In this document: one piece after another, positions 8,330 to 17,569 of the stretch
Layout: the number at the start of each line of letters is the position of its first letter
Position numbering within the stretch: the stretch's first letter is position 1
Source of the DNA: JAEDHM01 sp964368645
GTDB taxonomy: Bacteria; Bacillota; Clostridia; Christensenellales; CAG-1252
Length of the DNA: 64,000 bases
Direction: 5' to 3'
Assembly (NCBI GenBank): GCA_964368645.1
Contig: CAYJBY010000009.1
Span: forward strand, 46,336 to 110,335
Notes under the pieces: generated by a model
What the model saw: the letters and a program-made list of their open reading frames with translations, nothing else
The model's database searches: none
What the model was told of the DNA's origin: nothing
Program-made: the position numbers and the translations under genes

Positions 8330-9036
8330 TTAAGCACCTTCTTTACGCAATCGCCGCCGTTTGCGTTGACTAAATCCTCGTAACTGCCCTCGCTTACCGC
8401 CTTGCCTGCCTGCAAAAGCACGACCTTGTCGGCAAGGGATATTATCTTCTCGTGGTGGCTGACTATGACGTTGGTCGTCTTGCCCGTGCGGATAAGCTCA
8501 GCTAAGGAGTTAAGGCTCCACAAGTCTATGCCTGCCTCAGGCTCGTCGAAAAGGTTAAGCTCGGCGGCACGCGCCATTGCCATAGCTATTTCGATACGCT
8601 TAAGCTCGCCGCCTGAAAGCTTGTTATCTAGCTCGCGATCCAGATAATCTCTGGCGCACAAACCCACCTTGGAAAGGTAGGAACACGCAGTTTCCACCGA
8701 GGTATCGGATTTCGCCGCTATATCCAGCATTTTTTTGACAGTGATGCCCTTGAAGCATACGGGAGTTTGGAACGCGAAGGAAATGCCCTCGTTGGCTCTT
8801 TCCGTAATGGATAGGGCGGTAATGTCCTTGCCCTTATAAAAAACGTTACCCGAATCGGGCGTCAGCAAGCCCATAATCACCTTAAGTAAGGTGGATTTGC
8901 CGCCGCCGTTTGGCCCGGTTATAACAAGCGTCTGTCCTAAATCAAGAGAAAAGGACACGTTGTCCAAAATCTTCTTGGATACGCCTGCCGTTGTAACGGT
9001 GTAGCTTATGTTTTTGACCTGTAAAATATCTTTCAT
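8326..9036 (-). CDS. sufC: SufC-type Fe-S assembly ATPase
   Basis: 236 residues, an ABC ATPase. Walker A is GPNGGGKST at residues 41-49, the signature LSGGE at 140-144, Walker B with DEPEAGID up to residue 171, and the switch histidines at 194-195. The LSGGELKRIEIAMA context and the IDLWSLNSLAEL segment are those of SufC rather than transport ATPases. It drives conformational change in the scaffold encoded next. AGAGGAAAC is the ribosome site. First gene of a two-gene operon with its own promoter and terminator. Confidence 0.92.
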   Translation of the reverse strand: MKDILQVKNISYTVTTAGVSKKILDNVSFSLDLGQTLVITGPNGGGKSTLLKVIMGLLTPDSGNVFYKGKDITALSITERANEGISFAFQTPVCFKGITVKKMLDIAAKSDTSVETACSYLSKVGLCARDYLDRELDNKLSGGELKRIEIAMAMARAAELNLFDEPEAGIDLWSLNSLAELIRTGKTTNVIVSHHEKIISLADKVVLLQAGKAVSEGSYEDLVNANGGDCVKKVLK

Positions 9037-9063
9037 ATCGTTTCCTCTTTTAGTATCGATATT

Positions 9064-9092
9064 ATTTTATACCATATCCGTGATTATTGCAA
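9064..9092 (-). promoter_or_regulatory. Promoter of sufC
   Basis: Minus-strand TTGCAA (9087-9092), 17 bases, TAAAAT (9064-9069). Predicted start near 9057 gives a short leader holding the ribosome site. No IscR-like operator is evident. Confidence 0.5.
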
Positions 9093-9139
9093 CGGTTATT
9101 TATAAAAATGTCCTTATACGCCGAAAAAGGGAGAATCTG

Positions 9140-10033
9140 TTAAACCTCTATGTCGTCGCCCATATAAAGGCGCAGGGTTTTTTCCACCCAGTAGTCGAAA
9201 GCGGTGTTAGAACCGTAAAGCGGTTCCGCGCCCTTAAGCTTTCGATAAAGCTCTATTCCGTCCGTGGGATCGTGCCAAATATCAGCGAAAACGTAATCGT
9301 AGCCCTCGGTGGGCGCGACCTTGTAGGCGTAGTCCAAGGCGTCAGCCTCAATTACCCTGATTTTGTCGCCGACAGAGCCGAACGCAGGCAGAATAGAGTC
9401 CTTAAAAAGCTCAATAACCTCGGGAGAACGCTCTATCGCCACTACCTCGCTAACCTCCGCTTTGAGAGCGGCGCGGTAGCAAAAATACCCCAATCCCAAG
9501 CCGTAGGTCAGCACCTTGCCCTTAGCTTTTTCCACCGCAGGGAGAGTGGTGTTGATTTCGTTAGGCAAAAGCGACATCCAAAGCCGTCCGTTCTCGAACA
9601 CGGCGGGATAGGTAAAGGGTTGGTCGAAATAACCCAGTTGAGGAAGTACGGTGCCGTCGGGTAACTTTACGGGATCGTCGCGGACGAAAAGCTCGTATGC
9701 CGCAAGGCAACGCTTGTTCAGCTCGAAATTGCCGTCGCGCACCGTGGGCAGCTTGACGTTACGGTAATAGGGATCATTGCGGTATAATTCGGGCTGATCC
9801 TTGATTACCGTGGGACGAAAGTAGGTTTCGTACAGCTCTCTGTCCGTTTTACTGCTTTCCGTGTCAAGACCGCAAGCCGCCGCCAATATAATGGTGTAAG
9901 CCTCCGTTTCCTTGACGTAAACGCCGTCCGCTATGCTTTTTATTTTGTCGCCCGTTACGTAATCGGGAATGTAATTAAGGTACCTTCCGAGTAGAGAAAA
10001 TGCCCTGCCGTTACGCTTTGTAATTGTTGACAT
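9140..10033 (-). CDS. SAM-dependent methyltransferase-like protein
   Basis: 297 residues. A helical N-terminal half (about 1-125) of unknown type precedes a Rossmann methyltransferase domain: glycine-rich loop TYGLGLGYF (residues 176-184), acidic Glu201 after the second strand (VVAIERSPEVIELF), Asp231 (VIEADALDY), and motif IV YVFADIWHD (247-255). The layout recalls spermidine-synthase-fold enzymes, but the substrate is not predictable. GGAGG before the ATG. It stands alone between the suf operon and a divergent VWA gene. Confidence 0.8.
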   Translation of the reverse strand: MSTITKRNGRAFSLLGRYLNYIPDYVTGDKIKSIADGVYVKETEAYTIILAAACGLDTESSKTDRELYETYFRPTVIKDQPELYRNDPYYRNVKLPTVRDGNFELNKRCLAAYELFVRDDPVKLPDGTVLPQLGYFDQPFTYPAVFENGRLWMSLLPNEINTTLPAVEKAKGKVLTYGLGLGYFCYRAALKAEVSEVVAIERSPEVIELFKDSILPAFGSVGDKIRVIEADALDYAYKVAPTEGYDYVFADIWHDPTDGIELYRKLKGAEPLYGSNTAFDYWVEKTLRLYMGDDIEV

Positions 10034-10113
10034 ATCGCGCCTCCGTGCTTTCCAAAACTATACCACGGAGCGATAATTAATGCAATGCTTTTGAAATCGG
10101 TTTTTTTGCGGTA

Positions 10114-10142
10114 TTGACAAAACCCACGGTTGGGCTTACAAT
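10114..10142 (+). promoter_or_regulatory. Promoter of the VWA gene
   Basis: Consensus TTGACA (10114-10119), 17 bases, TACAAT (10137-10142). The predicted leader is about 37 bases and ends in AGGGAGGA. Confidence 0.75.
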
Positions 10143-10185
10143 TTAACTATAAGGTTTTTTTTATTACTTGTAAGGGAGGATTTGT

Positions 10186-10881
10186 ATGATACCCAGTACT
10201 GCACTATATAACTTTGATTTTGTTTTTTGCATCGACACCACCGAAAGTATGGCAAAATACGATACCATTATCAAGGAACTGCCCTTTGCTATCGAAAAAC
10301 AACTGACGGAGATTTGTAACGGTCTTTACACCGCAGTTAAACAAGTCAGAGTAAAATTCGTCGCTTTCGAGGATTACGCCTCCGAGGGCGAGAACGCGGT
10401 TTTGGACTCGCCGTTCTTCACTTTGCCGGACGACGCGGATAAGCTCAACGCCCTGCTCGCAGGACTTGAGTACGTAGGCGGCGGCGACGCCCCCGAAAAC
10501 GCACTGGAAGCGCTTTATAAGGCTTTTTGCTCCGACTGGATACAGGTTCCCCCCTCGGAAAAAAGAAAACACGCGGTTATCCTCCTGACGGACGCGGCTC
10601 CCTTGCCCTTGCAGGCGAGAGCGGACGTAGAGGGCTATGCGGCGGAAAACTACCCTGCCGACCTAGACGAGCTGTGCAAAATTTGGACGGACAGCGGCGA
10701 CGGCAAACGCTCCACTATGAGTTTTAAGCACAAAAAACTCTTTATGATTATCCCCGAAAACACCGCCAACGCTTGGTCGGCTCTCTTCCGTTGGAATAAT
10801 ACCTACGCCGATATCGTGGGCGATACCCTCCCTTCTGCGGAAAGACTGGCAAACGAAATTGTGGGCAAGCTGATGTTTTAA
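10186..10881 (+). CDS. von Willebrand factor A domain protein
   Basis: 231 residues forming a single VWA domain. The metal-binding MIDAS motif is D17-T-T-E-S21 on the first strand (FVFCIDTTESM), and the later aspartate is in VILLTDAAPL. The insertion with LAGLEYVGGGDAPENALEALYKAF is typical of bacterial TerY-like and other VWA adaptor proteins. No signal peptide or anchor, so cytosolic; a protein-protein interaction role is likely but the partner is unknown. Strong promoter and ribosome site, and no tellurite-resistance or chelatase neighbours. Confidence 0.85.
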   Translation: MIPSTALYNFDFVFCIDTTESMAKYDTIIKELPFAIEKQLTEICNGLYTAVKQVRVKFVAFEDYASEGENAVLDSPFFTLPDDADKLNALLAGLEYVGGGDAPENALEALYKAFCSDWIQVPPSEKRKHAVILLTDAAPLPLQARADVEGYAAENYPADLDELCKIWTDSGDGKRSTMSFKHKKLFMIIPENTANAWSALFRWNNTYADIVGDTLPSAERLANEIVGKLMF

Positions 10882-11022
10882 CGAGGTTCTTAAGACAGAG
10901 GTTAAAAGTTTTCGTTGAAGTTTAGACGATAAAACTGCGGCTTTGTAATAATCCGAATTAAGTTGATTATCGTCAGAGTTAGGTTGGTTAATATTGGAAT
11001 AATAATATCCGATACATTTTAA

Positions 11023-11052
11023 GCGCGTTACCGCAAGGTACGCGTTTTTTTA
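11023..11052 (+). terminator. Terminator after the VWA gene
   Basis: CGCG-T-TACC, loop GCAA and GGTA-CGCG form a stem with one bulge, followed by T7. It lies 140 bases after the VWA stop; the intervening DNA shows no gene. Confidence 0.7.
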
Positions 11053-11100
11053 TGGGGGAAAGGCGAGCGTAAGCGGTTTTTCTGCGGCATATCATTGTGA

Positions 11101-11420
11101 GCGCAGACTGCATTTCTATATGGTTAATTATCGGTACCGCATAGATGCGAGATTCTTCAACGATACAAAGTTTCGTTTTAGAATGACAAGCACCATTTAG
11201 GGAACAACTATAGTCCAAGTGAAGCCACAGCACTTCTATATGGTTAATTATAGGTATTGCATAAATGCGAGATTCTTCAACGATACCAAGCTTCGTTTCA
11301 GAATGACAAGCACGTTAAGGCAAAAACATAGCCCAAGTCAAGCGACAGCACCTATCAAATGACAGACGTGTTAAGGGAACCGACATAGCCCAAGTTTACC
11401 ATCAGCACGTATCAAAATAA
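11101..11420. repeat. 120-bp tandem repeat, two full copies plus remnants
   Basis: Positions 11101-11220 and 11221-11340 align without gaps at exactly 120-bp period. Each holds an element whose minus strand starts GTCATTCTGAAACGAAG and ends GAAGAATCTC, resembling the widespread palindromic intergenic repeats read as CATTCTGAG...GAAGAATCT. A third, roughly 60-bp unit at 11341-11400 keeps only the ends (CAGCAC, TTAAGG, ATAGCCCAAGT), and a faint fourth follows. No coding sense. The 10882-11528 gap holds this repeat, a terminator and the aconitase X promoter. Confidence 0.75.
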
Positions 11421-11469
11421 CCTACCTATAAGGAAAACAAGCCTTATTATATAAAAATCAAGTTGGCTA

Positions 11470-11498
11470 TTGCAAAAACAGCGTAAATGTGTTAAAAT
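11470..11498 (+). promoter_or_regulatory. Promoter of the aconitase X operon
   Basis: TTGCAA (11470-11475), 17 bases, TAAAAT (11493-11498). The leader is about 24 bases and carries AGGAGG. Confidence 0.6.
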
Positions 11499-11528
11499 TT
11501 TATCATCTTAATAGGAGGATTATTCTTA

Positions 11529-12803
11529 ATGATTCTTACACCCGAACAGCAAGCCGTTTTAGACGGCGGCAAAGGCGAGGTAATGGCCAAGATTATGAAG
11601 TCTTTGGTTATTTACGGCGAGACCTTCGGTGCGGAAAAGATGGTACCTGTAACCTCTACCTACGGTCATTTGGTAACCAGTTTCGGACTAAGCGTGATGT
11701 CGCCTATTTACGAGCTGATGGACCAGCTAATTGACGCAGGCATTGTTTCCGGTCAAAAGTTTTCCGTTGATCCCAAGCCGTTGGATCCCAACGTACCCGC
11801 TAACTTCCTGCAAAAACTTATATTCAAATTTATGTACTCCAAGCAAGAATCCTACGAGGAACAGCTTTCTAAGGTGGGTCTGCTTAACAAGGACGCTTTC
11901 ACCTGCGCTTGCTATCTGGATCAGGTAGGCAACAAGCCGAAAAAGGGCGATATACTAAGCTGGGCTGAGTCCTCTGCCGTCAACTACGCCAACAGCGTTT
12001 TGGGCGCAAGATGCAACCGTAATAGCGGTGTTATCGAGATGTTCGGCTCTATCGTAGGCTACGTTCCTTACTTCGGCTTACTCACCGACGCAGGTCGTAA
12101 GGCAAGCTGGATTATCGAAATCAAAACCACCAAAAAACCCGAGGCACAGCTTTTAGGCAGTGCGATAGGTATGAAGGTTATGGAAGACGTGCCTTATATC
12201 AAGGGTTTGGACAAGTTCTTAGGCACCGAGCTTAACGACGACGCTTGCACTTATCTCAAGGACTTCGGTGCGGCTACCGCCAGTAACGGCGCAGTGGGCT
12301 TGTATCACGTGGATAACCTCACTCCCGAGGCAAAGGACTTGGGCGAGAGCCTTATCAAGGACGGCGCAAAGACCTACGTTATCGACGACGCAGAGTTACA
12401 GCGTGTTCAGGATAACTATCCCTGCATTTGGAAGAACAAGGACGCCACCCCCAAGCTGTGCTTCTTAGGCTGTCCTCATATGACGCTGAAACAGCTTACC
12501 GACTGGACTGTTAAGGTAGAAAAGGGCTTAAAGGACGCTGGCAACGCCAAGGTCGTTATCCCTACCGTCTTTACCGCTTCTCCGCCGGTTATCGCAGAGT
12601 TTGAAAAGACAGAGTACGCCGCAAGACTCAAGAAGACAGGCGTTATCTTAAGCTACATCTGTCCTCTTATGTATATGAACAATCCTCTTTGCGGCAGTAT
12701 GCCCGTAATCACCAGTTCCAACAAGCTCCGCACTTATACCTCCGCAAGGTTCTATAAGGACGATGAAATCCTTGTCAAAATCACCAAAGGAGGGGACAAA
12801 TAA
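11529..12803 (+). CDS. Aconitase X catalytic (large) subunit
   Basis: 424 residues of the AcnX large-subunit family (formerly DUF521), Fe-S dehydratases distantly related to aconitase. Family markers: MVPVTSTYGH near residue 38, the AFTCACYLDQVGNKPKKGD region, the ESSAVNYANSVLGARCNRNSG signature around residues 147-167, and the GCPHMTLKQLTDW stretch. Known members act as cis-3-hydroxy-L-proline dehydratase in bacteria or phosphomevalonate dehydratase in archaea; neither can be chosen here. The small subunit overlaps by one base, so this is the two-subunit form. AGGAGG ribosome site. Confidence 0.9.
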   Translation: MILTPEQQAVLDGGKGEVMAKIMKSLVIYGETFGAEKMVPVTSTYGHLVTSFGLSVMSPIYELMDQLIDAGIVSGQKFSVDPKPLDPNVPANFLQKLIFKFMYSKQESYEEQLSKVGLLNKDAFTCACYLDQVGNKPKKGDILSWAESSAVNYANSVLGARCNRNSGVIEMFGSIVGYVPYFGLLTDAGRKASWIIEIKTTKKPEAQLLGSAIGMKVMEDVPYIKGLDKFLGTELNDDACTYLKDFGAATASNGAVGLYHVDNLTPEAKDLGESLIKDGAKTYVIDDAELQRVQDNYPCIWKNKDATPKLCFLGCPHMTLKQLTDWTVKVEKGLKDAGNAKVVIPTVFTASPPVIAEFEKTEYAARLKKTGVILSYICPLMYMNNPLCGSMPVITSSNKLRTYTSARFYKDDEILVKITKGGDK

Positions 12804-13243
12804 TGAAAGTTTTTAAGGGACGCGTTATAATCGCCGGCGAAACCACCGCGGAAGCTTTGGTGTCGCATAACGGCTTTAATACCTTGGCAAGCTACCAAAA
12901 ATGCTTGATGTTCGGAGATAAGAAGGCAACCTGCTCCGACCAGAACAACCCCGACCTTTACAAAAAGTCTATGTTCGGAAAGGCTCTGTGCCTGCCCCAG
13001 ACCATAGGCTCCACCACCGGCGGTATGGTGCTTTACTGCGCTTCCGCGATGGGAAGACAGCCTGCTTGTCTGCTGTTCGCTAAGGAAATCGACTCTCTTG
13101 CGGCGGCAGGAGCTATCCTTGCAGGTATTTGGACGGAGAATCCGATGCCCACCATCGACGGCTTGGGCGACGAGTTCTTGGCATACGTCAAGGAAGGTAT
13201 GAAGATTACCGTCAAGAAGGACGGCACCGTGGAAGTAGAATAA
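12803..13243 (+). CDS. Aconitase X swivel (small) subunit
   Basis: 146 residues of the AcnX small-subunit family (formerly DUF126), equivalent to the swivelling domain 4 of aconitase. The GSTTGGMVLYCASAMGRQPACLLF segment is the conserved phosphate/carboxylate-binding loop. The start ATG shares its A with the TAA of the large subunit, so the subunits are made together. The TAA stop is also the first three bases of a short tandem repeat. No proline racemase, hydroxyproline or mevalonate genes lie within the window to name the substrate. Confidence 0.9.
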   Translation: MKVFKGRVIIAGETTAEALVSHNGFNTLASYQKCLMFGDKKATCSDQNNPDLYKKSMFGKALCLPQTIGSTTGGMVLYCASAMGRQPACLLFAKEIDSLAAAGAILAGIWTENPMPTIDGLGDEFLAYVKEGMKITVKKDGTVEVE

Positions 13244-13370
13244 CCGCTCTTCCTAGGGTAATTGCTCTGCTTAGGGCTAACCGCTCTTCTAGGGCTAACC
13301 GCTCTTCCTAGGGCTAACTGCTCTTCTAGGGCTAACTGCTTTACTAGGGCTAACTGCTTTACTTAAGCTA
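13241..13370. repeat. 18-19 bp minisatellite, about seven copies
   Basis: Imperfect head-to-tail copies of TAACYGCTCTTCCTAGGGC. The first begins on the TAA stop codon of the aconitase X small subunit, and the last decays to TAACTGCTTTACTTAAGC just before the terminator. Confidence 0.8.
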
Positions 13371-13374
13371 TAAT

Positions 13375-13408
13375 AAAATCCGCATTGTGTATTCAATGCG
13401 GATTTTTC
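13375..13408 (+). terminator. Terminator of the aconitase X operon
   Basis: AAAATCCGCATTG and CAATGCGGATTTTT form a perfect 13-bp stem with a 6-base loop and trailing T run. Confidence 0.85.
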
Positions 13409-13543
13409 TTTTACGGTAAGGCTTATTAGCCTAATGCACTTTATATGCCAACTCGGATACGAGCATATTCGGTCGCAATCCGTGCTAATCACATTTCGCG
13501 TCTTTTTTACAGTGCCGTTTTTCGCTTTATTTTACTACTTTTC

Positions 13544-14248
13544 TTACCACAGAGTGGGCACACCCTCCACGTAATGCCAGCCGCCCGCCTGCTCTGTTTC
13601 GGAATAATAGTAGATAGTCGTGTTTTCCAATTGTGGCAATGACACATTATCAATGGTTACGTCGTTCCATTGCGTCTCCGTACCGATATAGAAAATTTGA
13701 CTTAGAACAGGACACGCATAGAATGCCATTGGCGCAATGCTCGTCACGCTACTAGGAATAATTACCCAAATAAGACTGCTACACATAGCAAACATTACGG
13801 GGGTAATCTGCGACATACCGTCGGGTATAGTAACCGTCTGCAAATTAGAGCAACTCGAAAATGCCGCCGTTCCTATCGCGGTTTGGCTATTGAGTATTTT
13901 TACGGAAGTCAAGCTATTGCAGGAAGAAAATGCGTATTCACCTATGCTTATTACCATTTCCGGTATGGTTACTTCCGTTAATCCTACGCCCTTAAATGCA
14001 TTATTTCCTATGCTTACTACGCTACCGTCGGTGGGGATAATACTGCCCTTACAGCCGATTATCAGAGTTTTTGTAGCGGTCTCTATTACACAGTTATTGT
14101 AACTGTAATAATTGGGATTTCCCTCCTCAACGGTGAGAGAAGACAGCCCACTAAAGTTAAACGCACAGCCTTTTAAGTTCGTTATGCTTTTGGGTATTAC
14201 GATTGAGGTCAGCTTGCAGTTTTCAAATATGCAATCCTGATCCAGATT
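13544..14248 (-). pseudogene. BspA-like LRR lipoprotein, C-terminal third (after TAA)
   Basis: In the same reading frame as the two upstream pieces but cut off by the TAA at 14249-14251. It encodes three or four more leucine-rich repeats of the LRR_5 type (for example SIGEYAFSSCNSLTSVKI) and ends WHYVEGVPTLW, the typical C-terminus of BspA-like proteins. On its own the longest open part with a start covers 137 residues (13544-13957). No ribosome site suggests independent expression, so I treat it as the tail of one disrupted gene. Confidence 0.75.
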
Positions 14249-15568
14249 TTAAAGTATCGTATCCGCGGCAAAGGTGACCGTGGCTAGGCTCGTACACTCT
14301 GAAAAAGCACAGTTGCCTATACTTGTCACATTTTTAAGAATATTAATTGCGGTCAACTTAGTACAGTATGCAAACGCATAAGCATCTATACTTTCTAATG
14401 CGGAACTTTCCGCAAAGGTTACAGTAGTTATGCTCGTACACTGCATAAATGCGTTTTTGCCTATAGTTTTTACGCTATTGGGTATGGTGATCGAGGTCAG
14501 CTTACTGCAACCCTGAAAAACCCCTTTGGCTATGTCGGTAGTATTGGCGGGTATGCTTATTGAAGCTAACTCTTCACAGTTATAGAAAGCACTTTCGCCT
14601 ATAGTTACTACGGCAGGCAAATTAACCGAGATTAGTTTCTTGCAATCGGCAAAAGCTTTTTTGCCTATATTTTTTACGCTGTTAGGTATAGTGACAGAGG
14701 TTATGTCGCTATTGTTAAATGCATATTGATGAATCTTTGTAATGGCAGTAGGAAGGGTTAATTCCTTATCCACGCCAACGTAGTCAAAGACGCTTATCGA
14801 TTCGCCCTCGGTATATACGTAATACGCTTCGCCAAGAAGGGAAAGTTTTGAACTATAATCCTTAGTCGTATATATATCCTCGGCAAATGCGCCCACCTTG
14901 CCGTTGTCATCGCCTCCCTTAGTTATATTAAGCTCGGAAAGGTTGATGACTTCCACTAATCGGATACAGTTCAAAAATGCGTTGGCGCCTATACTCGTTA
15001 CATTTTCGGGTATGGTGATTGAGATTAATTTTTCACAGCCTTCAAATGCACTTTTGCCTATGGTTTCCAACGAAGCGTCCTCGGCAAAGGTGGCGCTTCT
15101 TAGCACTTTGCAGTTTTTGAATGCGTTATTGCCTATGCTTGTTACCTTGCTCGGTATATTGATTGAATTTAAGCCGATACAGTTGCTAAATGCGCTTTCA
15201 CTTATTGTTTCTAACGATGCGTCCTCGGCAAAAGTTACCGAGGTTAGAGTGTCACAGCCCAAGAAAGCATTTTTGCTTATGGTTGTCACGCTCTTAGGTA
15301 AGTTAATTGCGGTCAGCTTGTTGCAAGCGTTAAATGCGCTTTCGCCTATTGCTTCTAGTACTGCGCCCTCGGCAAAGCTTACCGAAGCTAGAGAGCTACA
15401 GCCCGAGAAAGCACTTTTGCTTATGGTTGTCACGCTGTTAGGTACGTCGATTGCGGTTAGCTTGCTACAGTTATGAAATAGATTTTCTCCTATGATTTTT
15501 AATTTTGAACCCGAAGCAAAAGATACTCTCGTTAACTTTTCACAACCCCAAAAGGCTTCGTTTTCTAT
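14249..15568 (-). pseudogene. BspA-like LRR lipoprotein, middle part
   Basis: About 440 codons of LRR_5 repeats of 23-24 residues, with consensus close to SVTTISKSAFSGCSSLASV. It is open from the TAG at 15569-15571 to the TAA at 14249-14251. A GTG at 15433 could start 394 residues but has no ribosome site. The TAA sits where other repeats have Glu (LExI), one G-to-T change from GAA. The reading frame is kept across the whole 2.9 kb apart from one base at the very start, so the damage is mainly by substitution. Confidence 0.75.
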
Positions 15569-16491
15569 CTAGGATACGCTACTTGGGATATGTATAGAAT
15601 TGACGTCGCTACCGCCTAAAAGACTATCGGGTCTAGTAACGGAATCAGGCAAATAAATAACGTAGAACGCGCTTTTGTTTATTCGGATTACCGACTTATC
15701 GTTATAAGTGGGTGGTATGACTATATCCACGTCGGCACAAGTTCCTCTGGACGTAAGGGTATAGCTTTCGCCGCCATCATTAAGAGTAAATCCCAACCCC
15801 TCGCTGGGAATAGCGTAGCCGCATACGGTACATATTTTCCCATCGAAAGTATGTCCGAGAGCTTCGCCGTACTCCTCGTGACAGACGGCGCATACCGCCT
15901 TAGCGGTACAGGTTGCCGTGCCGCCGCTATGCCCCAAAGCCGAGGCAGAATCTGCTATCGTATCCGTATTGTGACATACAGAACAGGTCGCGGTCTTCGT
16001 GCCGTCCGCAGTGCAGGTTGCATTGCCGTCCGATACGTATGCACCGTAACTATGTCCTGTTGCCGAAACAGTTTGAGTTTCGGTTTCGCCGCAGGAACAA
16101 GTTCTTTTTTGTTCGCCGTCTACGGTACAGCTAGGGGCTGTTGTTTGCTCCCACGCACCGAAATTATGAGTATGCGGCTCTGTCCATTTTGCATAAACAG
16201 AAAGGGATTTTTCGACTTTTGTATCGGCCTTTAGCAATTGCGTCCACTCGCCCTTATCTACGTACCAACCATCGAAGATATAACCTTCCTTTGTCGGTGC
16301 ATCGGGTAGTTCAATTGCGCTGTCCTTATCAATGGTTAGTTTTTTATACTCCACGTCATCTACGAAAAAACTTACCTCTACGGTAGTATTACTATCATCA
16401 AGCATACCGATAAGGCTACACGCGGATAAAAAAATACAAGTCAACGTAATTACCGCAACCACGAAAAAATCAACTTTACCCTTGTTCTCAT
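15569..16491 (-). pseudogene. BspA-like LRR lipoprotein, N-terminal part (frameshift, then TAG)
   Basis: The ATG at 16491 follows GGGAGGA and starts MRTRVKLIF, but the frame ends after 13 codons. One more T in the T6 tract (16464-16469) joins it to an open frame giving a perfect lipoprotein signal with LSAC lipobox at about Cys25. Then come an InlB-type B repeat (DGWYVDKGEW), four Cys-pair modules such as CSVCH and CTVCGY, and the first LRR. A TAG at 15569-15571 follows IPSSVS at a position that is Ser in other repeats. A GTG at 16462 would start inside the signal peptide. Surface adhesin remnant or phase-variable gene. Confidence 0.75.
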
Positions 16492-16950
16492 AGTATCCTC
16501 CCTAACAGTTATCAAAAAATAATCATCGCTCTTCGATCGTTACGGTCGAGGAACGCCCCTTTTATTATTGTAGCTTATTAATACGACGAAAACAAGTATG
16601 TAAACGTATTTAGAAGCATTTTTCCCAACTATTTTCGCTTAACAACGGCGGATAATCCGAAATATTTTTATTATTGCGACGTTAAAATAATCCAAGTCGG
16701 TTAATTACTGCCCCAAAATCCTGTTTACAAAGCCACTAGCGCGGAATATTTTTTAGGTTTTATGTTCCGATTAATGCAAAAAATTCGATTACTGCCCGTA
16801 TTGCTTTTTGTGGCTATTGCTAACTTTAATATGGATTATAGTTTCGTTTATGGCTCACAGTATCGGTATTGAAAAGCTTTCGTTAGCGATATAATCCTTA
16901 TTGCAAAATCTTCGCCGATGCTATAAGCTTTTATTAGTGCCAAATTTCTA

Positions 16951-17096
16951 AGTGCTGAAATCCTTGTTATAATTAAAAAAACTTCATTAGTTCTGAAATC
17001 CCTATTAGTTCTGAAATCCCTATTAGAATTAAAAAATCTTCATTAGTTCTGAAATCCCTATTGGGTTGAAATCCTTATTGAGTTGAAATCCTTATC
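16951..17096. repeat. Degenerate 17-bp tandem repeat
   Basis: Irregular copies of TTAGTTCTGAAATCCCTA, mixed with TTGAAATCCTTATTGAG variants and AATTAAAAAA(A/T)CTTCA spacers. The rest of the 16492-17167 gap is AT-rich with no gene, RNA or clear regulatory site apart from the ribosome site of the LRR gene. Confidence 0.65.
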
Positions 17097-17167
17097 AAAA
17101 GTATGGTTTTGGGCGCGGTCCCCCTATCAGTCAAACGACTTTCGCCTTGATTTTACTTTTTGTTGCC

Positions 17168-17569
17168 TTACATTGCGGCACCTAAACCTTCCTCGTACTC
17201 CTTAACGATGCCTACGATACTCTCGAAGTCCGATTTCACCTTCTGTACCGCAACGGGAATCTTAGGATTACCGCTGACATAGTTACCGGGGCGAAGCAAC
17301 TCCGTCAGTTCGCTTGCGCTTTTGCTAAGCGGAGTAAGCGACAGATTAAGCGCGACACCCTTGATAGAATGTACCGCAAAAAATGCCTTTTGCATATCGC
17401 CGTCATTCATCGCTTTGCATAACTCGTCGCACCCTGTGTCGTCGCAGAACATAAGCAACAACCTAGATGCCAAGTCTTCAGATGCTATCCTATTAAGGAA
17501 CTCCTTGAAGTTACCGCCGATTTTTTTGTAGCATTCTTCAATCGTAATGCGTTCAGCTTGATTAGTCAT
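17168..17569 (-). CDS. HPt (histidine phosphotransfer) domain protein
   Basis: 133 residues forming one HPt four-helix bundle. The phosphorylated histidine is His67 in AFFAVHSIKGVALNLSLTPLS, the classic HxxKG motif. AAAGGAGGA precedes the ATG at 17569; the frame is open further upstream but that part looks non-coding. HPt proteins shuttle phosphate between histidine kinases and receiver domains in multistep phosphorelays. The neighbouring GGDEF protein on the same strand ends in a receiver domain, the obvious candidate partner. No histidine kinase is in the window. Confidence 0.88.
   Translation of the reverse strand: MTNQAERITIEECYKKIGGNFKEFLNRIASEDLASRLLLMFCDDTGCDELCKAMNDGDMQKAFFAVHSIKGVALNLSLTPLSKSASELTELLRPGNYVSGNPKIPVAVQKVKSDFESIVGIVKEYEEGLGAAM

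Noticed and set aside
9008..9664. 218-codon open frame on the plus strand
   Set aside because: It lies antisense to sufC and the methyltransferase, has no ribosome site, and codon use follows the opposite-strand genes.
13544..16491. Stop-codon reassignment as the reason for the broken LRR gene
   Set aside because: Both TAG and TAA would have to be reassigned, yet both are ordinary stops elsewhere in the window, and a frameshift is also present.
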